Positions 44,634-55,100 of a stretch of DNA of 64,000 nucleotides are shown here, in pieces. The stretch's first letter is position 1. Each line of letters starts with the position of its first letter. Source of the DNA: Winogradskyella marina (lineage in GTDB: Bacteria > Bacteroidota > Bacteroidia > Flavobacteriales > Flavobacteriaceae); NCBI RefSeq assembly GCF_015645385.1, contig NZ_JADOET010000003.1, forward strand, positions 215,824 through 279,823. Reading direction: 5' to 3'. Made by a program: the position numbers and the translations under genes. Under the pieces are notes generated by a model. That model worked only from the letters and a program-made list of their open reading frames with translations. It ran no database searches and was not told the origin of the DNA.

Positions 44634-46445
44634 TTGTATTTTCGTTTGACCAATCCGAAAGAATTGAAAACACATTTCTACATACTTTTTTTTCTATTGA
44701 TTGGCTTAACCTTTCCGGTATTAGCCCAAGACATTTCCTTGTTCCAACAATTTAATGGCAGATACGATTATACAGCAATCGGTAACACGATGAACACAGT
44801 TGAAAATGGAACTTTAGGACCTTGCACCATTTTAACTTCATCATCGGCAAACTTAAACCTCAATAGCGAGCAAAATATAGTAGCCGCTTATTTGTATTGG
44901 GCAGGTTCACACACAGGAGATTTCGATATTTCATTGAATAATATAGATATTACTGCAGAACGAACATTTAGCGATGCCCTAGATAGCGATCGTGTGTTTT
45001 TTGCTGCTTTTGCAGATGTAACTTCAATAGTTTTAGAACAAGGCAATACAAATTACACCATTTCTAATTTTGATCTTAGTGCTGATATTGCTCCCTATTG
45101 TCCTACCGGAACAAATTTTGGCGGTTGGGCAATTACCATAATTTATGAAGATAGTAGTCTTCCTTTAAATCAACTTAATGTTTATGACGGTCTACAAAGT
45201 GTTCCTGATTTTTTAAGTATAACACTAGATAATTTAAATGTATTAGATAACGAAAATGCAAAAATAGGCTTCGTTGCATGGGAAGGTGATCGATCTATAG
45301 CCATTAACGAGCAACTGACCATTAATGGCAATGTCATTAGTAATTATCCATTAAATCCTGCAAACAATGCTTTTAATGGTACAAATTCGTTTACTGGAGC
45401 GACCAACTTATACAATATGGATATTGATGTGTATAATATTCAAAATAATATAAGTATTGGAGATACGTCCGCAACTATAGCGCTGACCTCTGGTCAAGAT
45501 TTTGTAATGATAAACAACATTATCACAGTACTAAACAGCCAGTTACCAGATGCTACAATTACCATTGATAATAACACAGTAGGTTGTGGAGATAGCACCA
45601 TTGAAGTATTTTACACAGTCCATAACACGAATAGTACAGATATTTTACCTGCCAATACACCAATTGCATTTTATAGTAATAGTGACTTAATTGGTACAAG
45701 TGAAACGCAAAATACCATTGCTATTAATGCAAGTGAGAGCAATTCTATATACCTCAACTTACCAGAAGACATTGGTCCAAATGTGACTATTACTGCTATC
45801 GTAGATGATGATGGCACAATGAATGGTGTGGTTACAGAATCTAATGAGAACAATAATAGTACGTTTGCAGAAATTGAACTACTCATCATTCCTGAAATAA
45901 CACTACTCTCTAATCTTATAGGTTGCAATGAAGGGTTTGAAATATCGAGTTATAATTTATTTGACGCCTTAAGGTCTCTTGATTATAATGAAGACGATCT
46001 TGCCTTTTATCGATCACTAGACGATTTAGAAACAGAAACGAATGCAATACTGATGCCATCGGACTATAATAATGACTCCAATCCTGAAACTATTTATGCG
46101 CGTATAGTAAGTGCGCCTTGCTATGAGATATTTCAATTCGATTTAACTATAGAAAACTGTCCTCCGTATATTCCGCAAGGTTTTTCACCAAATAACGATA
46201 CTAAAAACGACTGGTTTAACATTCAAGATGTATACGACATCTTTACAGAACATGAATTACAAATCTATAATCGTTATGGTGAACTTATTTTTGTTGGTAA
46301 CAATGAAACACCATGGGATGGCACAACAAATAGAGGACTTAATAATATCGGAAATAAAGTTCCTGTTGGCACTTATTATTATATATTGAATTTAAATGAT
46401 CCAAATTATAAGCCTTTTATGGGTTGGGTCTATGTAAATTATTAG
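44634..46445 (+). CDS. Secreted T9SS type B protein with CARDB-like domain
   Basis: The frame gives 603 residues from a TTG at 44634. A second TTG at 44664 would give MKTHFYILFF..., a tidier signal peptide, so the start is uncertain; no ATG fits. The signal ends near PVLAQ. The N-terminal ~280 residues (VAAYLYWAGSH, GGWAITIIYED, IGFVAWEGDRS) resemble DUF3344-like secreted domains. Residues ~305-425 look like a CARDB Ig-type domain (VFYTVHNTN, VTESNENNNSTFAEIEL). One divergent repeat unit follows. The tail (IPQGFSPNNDTKNDWFNI...GWVYVNY) is a second subtype of type B sorting domain, different from the HFTLKR type of its neighbours. It probably ends a three-gene operon. Confidence 0.85.
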   Translation: MYFRLTNPKELKTHFYILFFLLIGLTFPVLAQDISLFQQFNGRYDYTAIGNTMNTVENGTLGPCTILTSSSANLNLNSEQNIVAAYLYWAGSHTGDFDISLNNIDITAERTFSDALDSDRVFFAAFADVTSIVLEQGNTNYTISNFDLSADIAPYCPTGTNFGGWAITIIYEDSSLPLNQLNVYDGLQSVPDFLSITLDNLNVLDNENAKIGFVAWEGDRSIAINEQLTINGNVISNYPLNPANNAFNGTNSFTGATNLYNMDIDVYNIQNNISIGDTSATIALTSGQDFVMINNIITVLNSQLPDATITIDNNTVGCGDSTIEVFYTVHNTNSTDILPANTPIAFYSNSDLIGTSETQNTIAINASESNSIYLNLPEDIGPNVTITAIVDDDGTMNGVVTESNENNNSTFAEIELLIIPEITLLSNLIGCNEGFEISSYNLFDALRSLDYNEDDLAFYRSLDDLETETNAILMPSDYNNDSNPETIYARIVSAPCYEIFQFDLTIENCPPYIPQGFSPNNDTKNDWFNIQDVYDIFTEHELQIYNRYGELIFVGNNETPWDGTTNRGLNNIGNKVPVGTYYYILNLNDPNYKPFMGWVYVNY

Positions 46446-46871
46446 AATTGTTAAAATTTTAGTTCGTTCGTCTTATTTTTTTGTAAGTCTTCAGGACTTC
46501 TTGTAAATTTATAATCTGCTAACATTAGCAATTTATAATTCCCTCCAAAATTTATTTTAACCCTCAAAACGATAACTGAGTAATACCATAAAAAAAGTTC
46601 TTTTAAGGAACTGATAATGCATTTTATAGTGTAATAATTTTCAATTTATATGACGATACGTTGCACTTAAAATTAAAAAAAACTTCAATATATTTTAACT
46701 TTTAGAGCCTAAAAGCAGGAATTTTAGCTCCAAACGTTAACATTTAATGTATTTCGTCGTATTATTTTGTATTTCGTCTTATTTTAATATACATTTCGGC
46801 CATATTAAAACGAGTGTCTGAGTTGACTCCAAATCTACCCTTCGCTAAAATTATAATCTTAACCGATACAG
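46446..46871. other. Gene-free region between adhesin genes
   Basis: No coding frame is convincing. A hairpin lies at 46705-46730 (CTAAAA/TTTTAG core with GAG/CTC extension across one bulge). At 46749-46785 a short direct repeat, GTATTTCGTC followed by KTATT, occurs twice, and a related CGTCTTATTTT lies at 46469. These may be regulator sites upstream of the 1614-residue adhesin gene. No full TAnnTTTG element is visible. Confidence 0.45.
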
Positions 46872-49800
46872 ATGATGTATTTAAATCGTTCCCTCCGCAT
46901 ATTTATTGGCTTAATTTGTAGTATCTCATTCGCACAACAAATCACCGTAGATAATTCAGTTTCACCTCAAGATCTTATTCAAAACACATTAATTCAAGGA
47001 TGTGTTGAAGTTTCAAATATAAACTCTCCCTCAAACGGATCTTCTATTGGTATAGGTAGTTTCGGATATTTTGAACGTGGCTCATCCAATTTCCCATTTG
47101 ATAACGGCATTGTACTATCTACAGGAGATGCTACTTCTGCTGGTAATGGTTTAAATAATGACATCCTAAACGAAGGAGATCCAACATGGTTAACAGATAG
47201 TGATCTTGAAACCGCTTTAGGTATTTCGGGAACCGTCAATGCAACTTCTATAGAATTTGAATTTATTTCTATTTCAAATCAAATACAATTTAATTATATT
47301 CTAGCTTCAGAAGAATATTTCGGTAACTTTCCGTGTAATTACTCCGATGGATTTGCTTTCTTAATTAAAGAAGCGGGAACCTCTGATCCTTATACAAACA
47401 TCGCTGTAATACCTGAAACTACAACACCTGTAAATACAAATACCATCCACGATGAAATCGTTGGATTTTGTGCAGCGTCTAACGAAGCGTATTTTGAAGG
47501 TTATAATATTGGAGACACCAATTATAATGGAAGAACAACGGTTCTTTCTGCAACTGCTTCTGTTCAACCTAATGTACAATACCAAATAAAGTTAGTCATT
47601 GCAGATCAAACAGATCAAAATTACGATTCGGCTGTTTTTATAGAAGGTAACAGTTTTGATGCTACTGTAAACCTAGGTGAAGATTTCTCTACTTGTGCTA
47701 GTAGTGTTGAATTAGACGGTAATATTAACAACCCAAATGCTGTTTATTCATGGTATTTTAATGATACTCAAATACCATTAACTAACGATGCTACTCTAAC
47801 CGCTACTGAGTCTGGAAACTATCGTGTTGAAATTCAACTACCACTCGCAGGAAGTTCTTGTGTTATAGAAGATGATATTGACATTACCTTAAGTTCTACG
47901 CAAACTTCAGATCCAATTGCAGACTATCAGCTTTGTGATGATTTAAGCGAAGACGGAGTGGAAACCTTTGATTTATCAACTAAAGATGCAGAAGTCCTAG
48001 CCTCTGTACCGTCATCTACCTATTCAATATCGTATCATTATAACAGCTCTGATGCTGTTAATAATAGTCGCGCTATCACAGATGCTATTCAAAACACGTC
48101 AAACCCACAGCCTATACATGTAAGAATTGAAGATACGGAAAATGGTTGTTTGGCTTTTTCAACCTTTAATTTAGTTGTAAACTCTTTACCAGTTATTTCT
48201 AATCCTACTCCATTAGAAGTTTGTGATAATGGCTCTGAAGACGGAAGAGTTGCTATGGATTTAAATGCCTATAAAGATACTGAAATTACACTTTCCCAAC
48301 CTAATCTTGTGGTTAGCTACCATAGTTCTGCTGCAGATGCAACTGCTGGTATAAATGCATATTCTATGCCTTTTACCAACACCAATACTACAGAACAAGT
48401 TTTTGTAAGTGTTAAAAATACAGAAACAGGTTGTATAAGTACTACAACCCTAGATATTAGCGTTATAGAAAGTCCTATAATTAATACAGAACGTCACTAT
48501 ATAGATGCCTGTGATGCTGATTTAGATGGTTTTGCAACTTTTGATTTAACAACAATAATCCCTAATGTTTTAGAAGGTTTAACTGGTGTATCAGCTACAT
48601 TTCATACGTCTCCAGAAGAAGCACTTTCTGGTTTAAATCCTATTGCAGACGACACTAATTTTGCCAATACCATTATTGAAGAACAACTTGTATATATTAG
48701 AGTAGAAAATGACAATACGGGTTGTGCCTCTATAACACCAATTGAATTACACACCAATCTATTATTAACAGCAACTAATATTAGAAATGTAACTGCATGC
48801 GATATCGGTGGTGATGGAACCGAAGAATTCAACTTTGAAAATATTGCAATAGGCATCATCAATGATTTAATTGATGTAGAAGTTATATTTTACGAAACTG
48901 AAATAGATAGAGATAATGGAACAAATGCTATTGATCCGTCATTATCATTCAGCTCTACTGATAACCCTCAAACAATTTATATCACACTAGTCAGTCCAAC
49001 CTGTACTGAGGTAGCAGATTTTGATTTGGTTTTAAACCCAGTAGTTCAATTTGAATCAGTTGTAAGTTTAACCCTTTGTGATGAAGATCAAGATGGCTTT
49101 ACAACAACCGATTTATCATCTTTAAACAATGATGTAACTAATGGCGAAGAAGGTTACGACGTTACTTACTTTTTAACAGAACAAGATGCGATTGATAATA
49201 CCAATCCACTTCCTAATTCTTATACAAACACCTCTAATCCGTTTAGGCTATTTCCTAGAATTACAGCGTCTCAAACAGGGTGTTATGATTACAACTCATT
49301 TGAAGTCACAATTTTACCTGCACCAGAAAGCGAAAAACCTTTAGACATTATTATTTGCGATGCAGATAGAGATGGGTTTTCCCCAATAAATTTAAGCAAT
49401 AGTATTCCTAATTCTATTTTAGCAACACCAAATCGTAGTGTAAGCTTCCACAATAGTTTAGAGGATGCACGTTCAGATTCCAATGAAATTCAAGGCTTAG
49501 CTAATTACAATGCGCAAACCGAAATTGTTTACATGCGTGTTGAGAATAGCACAACAGGTTGTTACGCGATTGAAGAACTAGATATAATCGTTAACACCTT
49601 ACCTTATGTTGGAGATCTATCTAACTATATTCACCAATATACGTTTTGTGAAGACATATCTGATGGCATAGGGCAATTCATTTTTGCCAACAAAGATGCT
49701 GAAGCATTAGATGGCCAAACCGGTAAAAACGTAACGTACTATCTTAACGCTACTGATGCCGAGAATAAAACAAATGTTATTGACAAAAATAACGTTTATG

Positions 49801-51716
49801 AAAACATCAGCAACCCACAGCAAATTCATGTAAGAATTGATAATATTACAGATGAATCTTGTTACACCACCTCTTCGTTCACAATTGAAGTAGGTACAAA
49901 TCCTGTTTATAACGAGCCAACTAATTGGTTTGTTTGTGATGATATTTCAAATGATGGATCTGAAGAATTTGATTTTTCTAGCGTTGTAGATGAAGTTACG
50001 GCTGGAATTTCTGATATACAGTCTGTAAAATTCTTTACCACTGAAAATGATGCTATTAATAGCACCAATGAAATTCCATTGCAATTCACAAATACGGTAA
50101 ACCCGCAACAAATTTTTGTACAAATAGATAATGGTACAATTTGTCAATCTATTACATCATTTGTTGTTAATGTCATTAAAGTTCCGGATGTAACACTTCC
50201 TGAACCGTTAATTGTATGTGATGATGATACTGACGGTTATTCTGAATTTGATTTAACAGAAGCTGAAGCTAACATTACAGATGTAAGACAACAAAATATT
50301 GTAATAGAATATTTCGCTAATTTTGAAGATTCTGAAGCTAATGTGAATCCTATTGCTAATCCTGCAAATTACACAAACATATCAAATCCTCAAACCGCTT
50401 ATATGAAAGTAACCAATACGGTTTCGAATTGTTCTGCGGCACTTCCTATAGAAATGATTGTAAATCAGCCACCAATTATTAATGATTTTGAAACGTATGA
50501 AACATGTGCTAATGCATCTAATACAGTGGATCTAACAGAAATAAATGAAATAGCAACTGATGTGACTTACAATGTTTTATTTAGTTATTTCTCTAATGAA
50601 GCCGATGCTATCGCTAATACAAACGCCTTAGATACTAATTACACATATCAGAGTAACTATGATACGCTATTTGTTAGAGCAGAATACAGCACAACGCACT
50701 GTGCTATGTATTACGAGTTTAACTTGAGGGTTAATCCGGTGCCAATCGCCAATCAGCCTAATGATTTAGTAGCTTGTGATGATGATTTTGATGGTCTTTT
50801 AGACTTTGACTTAGCGCAACAAAATGCAAGTATACTAGGAGGTCAAAACCCTAATTTATATACGGTAACTTATCATAACACAGCACTTCAGGCTAATGAA
50901 AACAATTCAGTTTTAGACACTACTGACTATATCGCTTTTGATAGTGAAGTAATCTACGCTCGTGTAGAAAACAATGAAACAGGATGTTATTCTGTTACCT
51001 CGTTTACAGCTATTATAAACCCGCTTCCAGTGGTAGATGTTGGAGATCAAGTTATTTGTATAGATAATTCACCAATATTAGTTTCTGCAAACACTAATAT
51101 TGCATCGGACTCTTATTTATGGTCAACGGGTGAAACCACACCAGAAATTGATATCGCAGTTGTCGGAAATTATTGGGTAACAGTAACCACAGAGTTTGGT
51201 TGTGAAAGCACAAGTTATTTTGGAGTTACTGAATCTGAAACAGCGACTATAGAAACTACTGAAGTTGTCGATTTCTCAGACCCAAATAACATTACAGTTA
51301 CCATTAGTGGTATAGGTAACTATCTTTATCAACTAGACGATTTTGAACCGCAAGAATCTAACGTATTCGAAAATGTAGCCATGGGCTATCATACGGTTAC
51401 AATCATAGATTTAAATGGTTGTGCTAATGTTACCAAAGAAGTTTTAGTTGTTGATATTCCTAAATTCTTTACACCTAATAATGATGGTGATTTTGACACT
51501 TGGCATATTGTAGGTATAGAAACCTTACCTGGCACTATTATTAATATCTTTGATAGATACGGCAAACAACTTAAACAGTTAACCTCTAGTTCACCAGGAT
51601 GGAATGGCTATTACAATGGTCATAAAATGCCAACGAGTGATTATTGGTTTGTCGCTGAAATACAACGTGGTTCTATTGCTTTTGAAGTTAAAGGGCACTT
51701 TACACTAAAACGATAG
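46872..51716 (+). CDS. Large T9SS type B adhesin, choice-of-anchor L domain plus 11 repeats
   Basis: The protein has 1614 residues and a signal peptide ending near ISFAQ. Residues ~25-265 form a choice-of-anchor L domain (FGYFERGSSNFPFDNGIVLS, NYILASEEY, CNYSDGFAFLIKEAG, FEGYNIGDTNYNGRTTVL). Then come 11 units of about 90-100 residues (47934 to about 51030). Most start with a CDDDxDG-type loop, which looks like a calcium-binding DxDxDG turn, and contain a second Cys in TGC or similar near the end, suggesting one disulphide per unit (inference). An Ig-like segment and a T9SS type B tail (IPKFFTPNNDGDFDTW...HFTLKR) close the protein. It should be exported to the surface and act in adhesion or biofilm. 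Confidence 0.88.
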   Translation: MMYLNRSLRIFIGLICSISFAQQITVDNSVSPQDLIQNTLIQGCVEVSNINSPSNGSSIGIGSFGYFERGSSNFPFDNGIVLSTGDATSAGNGLNNDILNEGDPTWLTDSDLETALGISGTVNATSIEFEFISISNQIQFNYILASEEYFGNFPCNYSDGFAFLIKEAGTSDPYTNIAVIPETTTPVNTNTIHDEIVGFCAASNEAYFEGYNIGDTNYNGRTTVLSATASVQPNVQYQIKLVIADQTDQNYDSAVFIEGNSFDATVNLGEDFSTCASSVELDGNINNPNAVYSWYFNDTQIPLTNDATLTATESGNYRVEIQLPLAGSSCVIEDDIDITLSSTQTSDPIADYQLCDDLSEDGVETFDLSTKDAEVLASVPSSTYSISYHYNSSDAVNNSRAITDAIQNTSNPQPIHVRIEDTENGCLAFSTFNLVVNSLPVISNPTPLEVCDNGSEDGRVAMDLNAYKDTEITLSQPNLVVSYHSSAADATAGINAYSMPFTNTNTTEQVFVSVKNTETGCISTTTLDISVIESPIINTERHYIDACDADLDGFATFDLTTIIPNVLEGLTGVSATFHTSPEEALSGLNPIADDTNFANTIIEEQLVYIRVENDNTGCASITPIELHTNLLLTATNIRNVTACDIGGDGTEEFNFENIAIGIINDLIDVEVIFYETEIDRDNGTNAIDPSLSFSSTDNPQTIYITLVSPTCTEVADFDLVLNPVVQFESVVSLTLCDEDQDGFTTTDLSSLNNDVTNGEEGYDVTYFLTEQDAIDNTNPLPNSYTNTSNPFRLFPRITASQTGCYDYNSFEVTILPAPESEKPLDIIICDADRDGFSPINLSNSIPNSILATPNRSVSFHNSLEDARSDSNEIQGLANYNAQTEIVYMRVENSTTGCYAIEELDIIVNTLPYVGDLSNYIHQYTFCEDISDGIGQFIFANKDAEALDGQTGKNVTYYLNATDAENKTNVIDKNNVYENISNPQQIHVRIDNITDESCYTTSSFTIEVGTNPVYNEPTNWFVCDDISNDGSEEFDFSSVVDEVTAGISDIQSVKFFTTENDAINSTNEIPLQFTNTVNPQQIFVQIDNGTICQSITSFVVNVIKVPDVTLPEPLIVCDDDTDGYSEFDLTEAEANITDVRQQNIVIEYFANFEDSEANVNPIANPANYTNISNPQTAYMKVTNTVSNCSAALPIEMIVNQPPIINDFETYETCANASNTVDLTEINEIATDVTYNVLFSYFSNEADAIANTNALDTNYTYQSNYDTLFVRAEYSTTHCAMYYEFNLRVNPVPIANQPNDLVACDDDFDGLLDFDLAQQNASILGGQNPNLYTVTYHNTALQANENNSVLDTTDYIAFDSEVIYARVENNETGCYSVTSFTAIINPLPVVDVGDQVICIDNSPILVSANTNIASDSYLWSTGETTPEIDIAVVGNYWVTVTTEFGCESTSYFGVTESETATIETTEVVDFSDPNNITVTISGIGNYLYQLDDFEPQESNVFENVAMGYHTVTIIDLNGCANVTKEVLVVDIPKFFTPNNDGDFDTWHIVGIETLPGTIINIFDRYGKQLKQLTSSSPGWNGYYNGHKMPTSDYWFVAEIQRGSIAFEVKGHFTLKR

Positions 51717-52116
51717 TTCATAGCTATAAGCATTATTTAGTATATAAAAGCGTCTTGTATTTAAACCCTTTACTTTTTTATGTGGTTACACGAAAAAAGA
51801 AGAATAACATTTGTTAAATATTGGTCTCAATTTGTGCTAAGTTACTTTGAAAAAAATACCAGCAGGTGATTATTGGTTTGTAGCTGAAGTTATTCAAAAA
51901 GGAAAACAATTTAAATAGAAGGGCATTTTATGCTTAGATGCTAAATTTCTCAACTCGAAGTTAGCTCGGTTAATTCATTTGTCATTCATCCAATTAAAAA
52001 GGTTACTTATCCTCTAAAACTCACGTAATTGATGTTTTTTTAGTATTTTTTTCTCTTAAAAATTTACCGTAAGCAAAAAAACTCTTGTTTCACCTATCCT
52101 TTTTTTAAACACTATT
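51717..52116. other. Intergenic region between the two largest adhesin genes
   Basis: The only recognisable content is the decayed sorting-tail fragment at 51850-51944. The remainder is AT-rich with T-runs (52027-52060) and no convincing promoter consensus. The start of the next gene is a GTG at 52117. Confidence 0.5.
51850..51944 (+). pseudogene. Decayed T9SS type B sorting-tail fragment
   Basis: Translation in one frame gives KIPAGDYWFVAEVIQKGKQF and then a stop (TAG at 51915). In the next frame the sequence goes on IEGHFMLRC and stops at 51942-51944. Joined, this matches the last ~30 residues of the flanking adhesins (MPASDYWFLAEI...FEVRGHFALRR). It is thus the end of a lost adhesin gene with one frameshift and no upstream body. 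It marks a past deletion or recombination between array members. Confidence 0.8.
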
Positions 52117-55100
52117 GTGAGATTATACTTAATATTTTTCTGGATTACCTCCTTCATTGGACTTAATTATAGTTACTCCCAACAAATAACAACGGATGAC
52201 GCGTCATCTTTAGAACAACTCATTCAACAAAACCTTGGACAGAATTGTGTTGAAATTTCTAACATTTCCTCTAGTGTCAATGGTACTACAAATGGTATTA
52301 ACAGTTACGGTTATTTTGATCGTGGAGATTCAAGTTTCCCGTTCGAAAATGGTATTTTACTCACTACTGGAAATGTCAACTCTGCCGGCAACATACTCAA
52401 CAACAACCCACTAAACGAAGGTGATGACACTTGGGGAACAGATACAGATTTAGAAAATGCTTTAGGGATTACTAATACGCTAAATGCGACATCAATTCAG
52501 TTTAACTTCATATCAGTAGCAAACCAAATTCAGTTTAATTACCTTCTTGCCTCCGAAGAATACCAACAAGAATTTCCTTGCTTTTATTCCGATGGGTTTG
52601 CCTTTTTAATAAGAGAAGCTGGTTCTTCTGATGCCTATTCAAATATTGCGTTGATTCCTGGTTCTAATACACCAGTGAACACAAACACTATACACGACCA
52701 AATAGAAGGCTTTTGTGCGGCCGAAAACGACGCTTTTTTTGAAGGGTATAATATTGGCGATACTAATTATAATGGAAGAACCACTGTATTAACTGCAACA
52801 GCGGCAATTCAGCCAAATGTAGAATATCAAATTAAATTAATTATTGCTGACCAAACAGATCATAATTTTGATTCTGCAGTGTTTATAGAAGGAAACAGTT
52901 TTAATGCCAATGTAGATCTAGGGCCAGATATTACAACATGTGGAGATTCCGTGACTATTAATGGAGATATTCAAAACCCACAAGCCTCATATAATTGGTA
53001 TAAAGATGATGTTCTAATCACAGGTGAAAACAATCCAATATTAAACGCTTTATCTTCTGGCACCTATAAAGTTGAAATCACCATACAACTCAATGCTACT
53101 TCTTGTGTTATTGAAGATACCGTAGAAATCACTCTCGATTCTGAACAATCCTCAAGTCAATTATCAGATATGATTTATTGTGATGATGCGTCTAATGATG
53201 GTGTAGAAGATTTTGATCTTTCAACTAAAGACAACGAAGTTTTAGCTTCTGTGCCTCCCTCTAATTATAATATTAGTTATCATTACTCAAATGACGATGC
53301 CGAAAACAATACCAATCCTATTCTAGGTAGTATTCAAAATACAAGTTCTCCACAACCCATTTTTGTTCGAATAGAAGATACATCAAATGGATGTTTAGCA
53401 TATTCTACTTTCAATTTAATTGTAAATGAAAAACCAGATTATGAAGATCCAGATCCGATTATAGCCTGTGAAGATGCCGCTTTAGATGGTTATACTTATG
53501 TAGATTTAACTGTGGCTAACGACCAAATTACTAATGGCAATCCCAATTTGTATGTGTCCTATCATTTTTCTCAACCAGAAGCAGATATGGGTAGCAACCC
53601 TATTTTGTCACCCTACACCAATTTTAATACATCGCAAACACTGTATGTAAGAATTTACGATGCATTATCAGGCTGCTTTTCTACAACAACGCTATCTGTT
53701 GAGTTTCAAGATAGTCCTCCTATAAACACAGATGATCAATATATTAATGCCTGCGAACAAGATGAAGATGGTTTTGCGACTTTTGATTTAACAAGTATCA
53801 CCGCTGACGTTTTACAAGGAAGCACAGGTTTAGATTTAAGTTTTCATGTCTCAGAATACGATGCTCTCAACAATCTAAACCCTATAGAAAATCCTGATAA
53901 TTATCAAAACACGGTTCAAGATTTTCAACTGCTTTATATTCGCGTTCAAGATCCTACAACGGGTTGTTATTCCGTTGTTAAGTTAGGCTTATACGCCAAC
54001 ATCATAATAACAGAACTCTCTGGCCAAGTTATTATAGTTTGCGATGATATTTCTAATGATGGCATCGCTGATTTTGATTTAATTGAAGTGGAGAGAGACC
54101 TAATCAGTGACTTCGTTGAGTTTGAAGTCACCTTCTATCTTACAGAAGACGACAGAACAAATGAAACAAATGAAATAGATAAAACTAGCCCTTTTACAGT
54201 CTCAAATAATGGCACAACTATTTACGCTTCGGTTACCAATGGAGAGTGTTCTGGAAATATTGATGTGGTGTTAGAAATTTCGCCACCTGTAGTTTTAACT
54301 CCTCAAACAACAGACTATTGTGATGAAGATGATGATGGCTATACAACTTTAGAAATGGATATGCTTAATAGTGTAGCATTACAAGGAGTTCAAGCCGGAA
54401 ACGTTAAATATTACCTCACAGAAGAGGACGCCATAAATAATGAAAATATTCTCCCAGATTATCATTACAACACTTCTAATCCGCAATTATTCTATATAAG
54501 AGTTACCAATGCGCAGACCGAATGTTATGATATCTCTACACTCGAAGTCAATATTGTTAGCGCTCCAAGTATTACCTATCCTCAGGATATAATTATTTGC
54601 GATGATAATGATGATGGTATTTCTATTGTAGATTTAGAATCAAAAATTCCTGAAATAGTACCATCAACTACAGGTTTAGACATTAGCTTTTACAATATTT
54701 ACAATGCTGCTATTGAAGGTGAAAATGAAATTACAGACCCGCAAAATTATTCTACTGCAACACAATATATCTATGCTCGTGTAGAAAATGAAACGACAGG
54801 CTGCTATAGTCTATCTGGTTTTTATATTTATGTGAATACAGTACCTGAATTTATTCCAATTACTAATTTCGAAAACTGTGAAGCAGACATTACTGGTGTT
54901 GCCGATTTTTATTTCTATTTAAAAGATGAAGAAATACTCAATGGTCAGCCAGATAAACAAGTGCTATACTATGAAACTGAAGCAGATGCAATTGCTGGTA
55001 TTAATCCAATTGATAAGTATTCAGTTTACAATAATACCTCGAGTCCTCAAACGATCTATGTTAGAGTAGAAAACATTACAGATACGGATTGTTATGGCAC

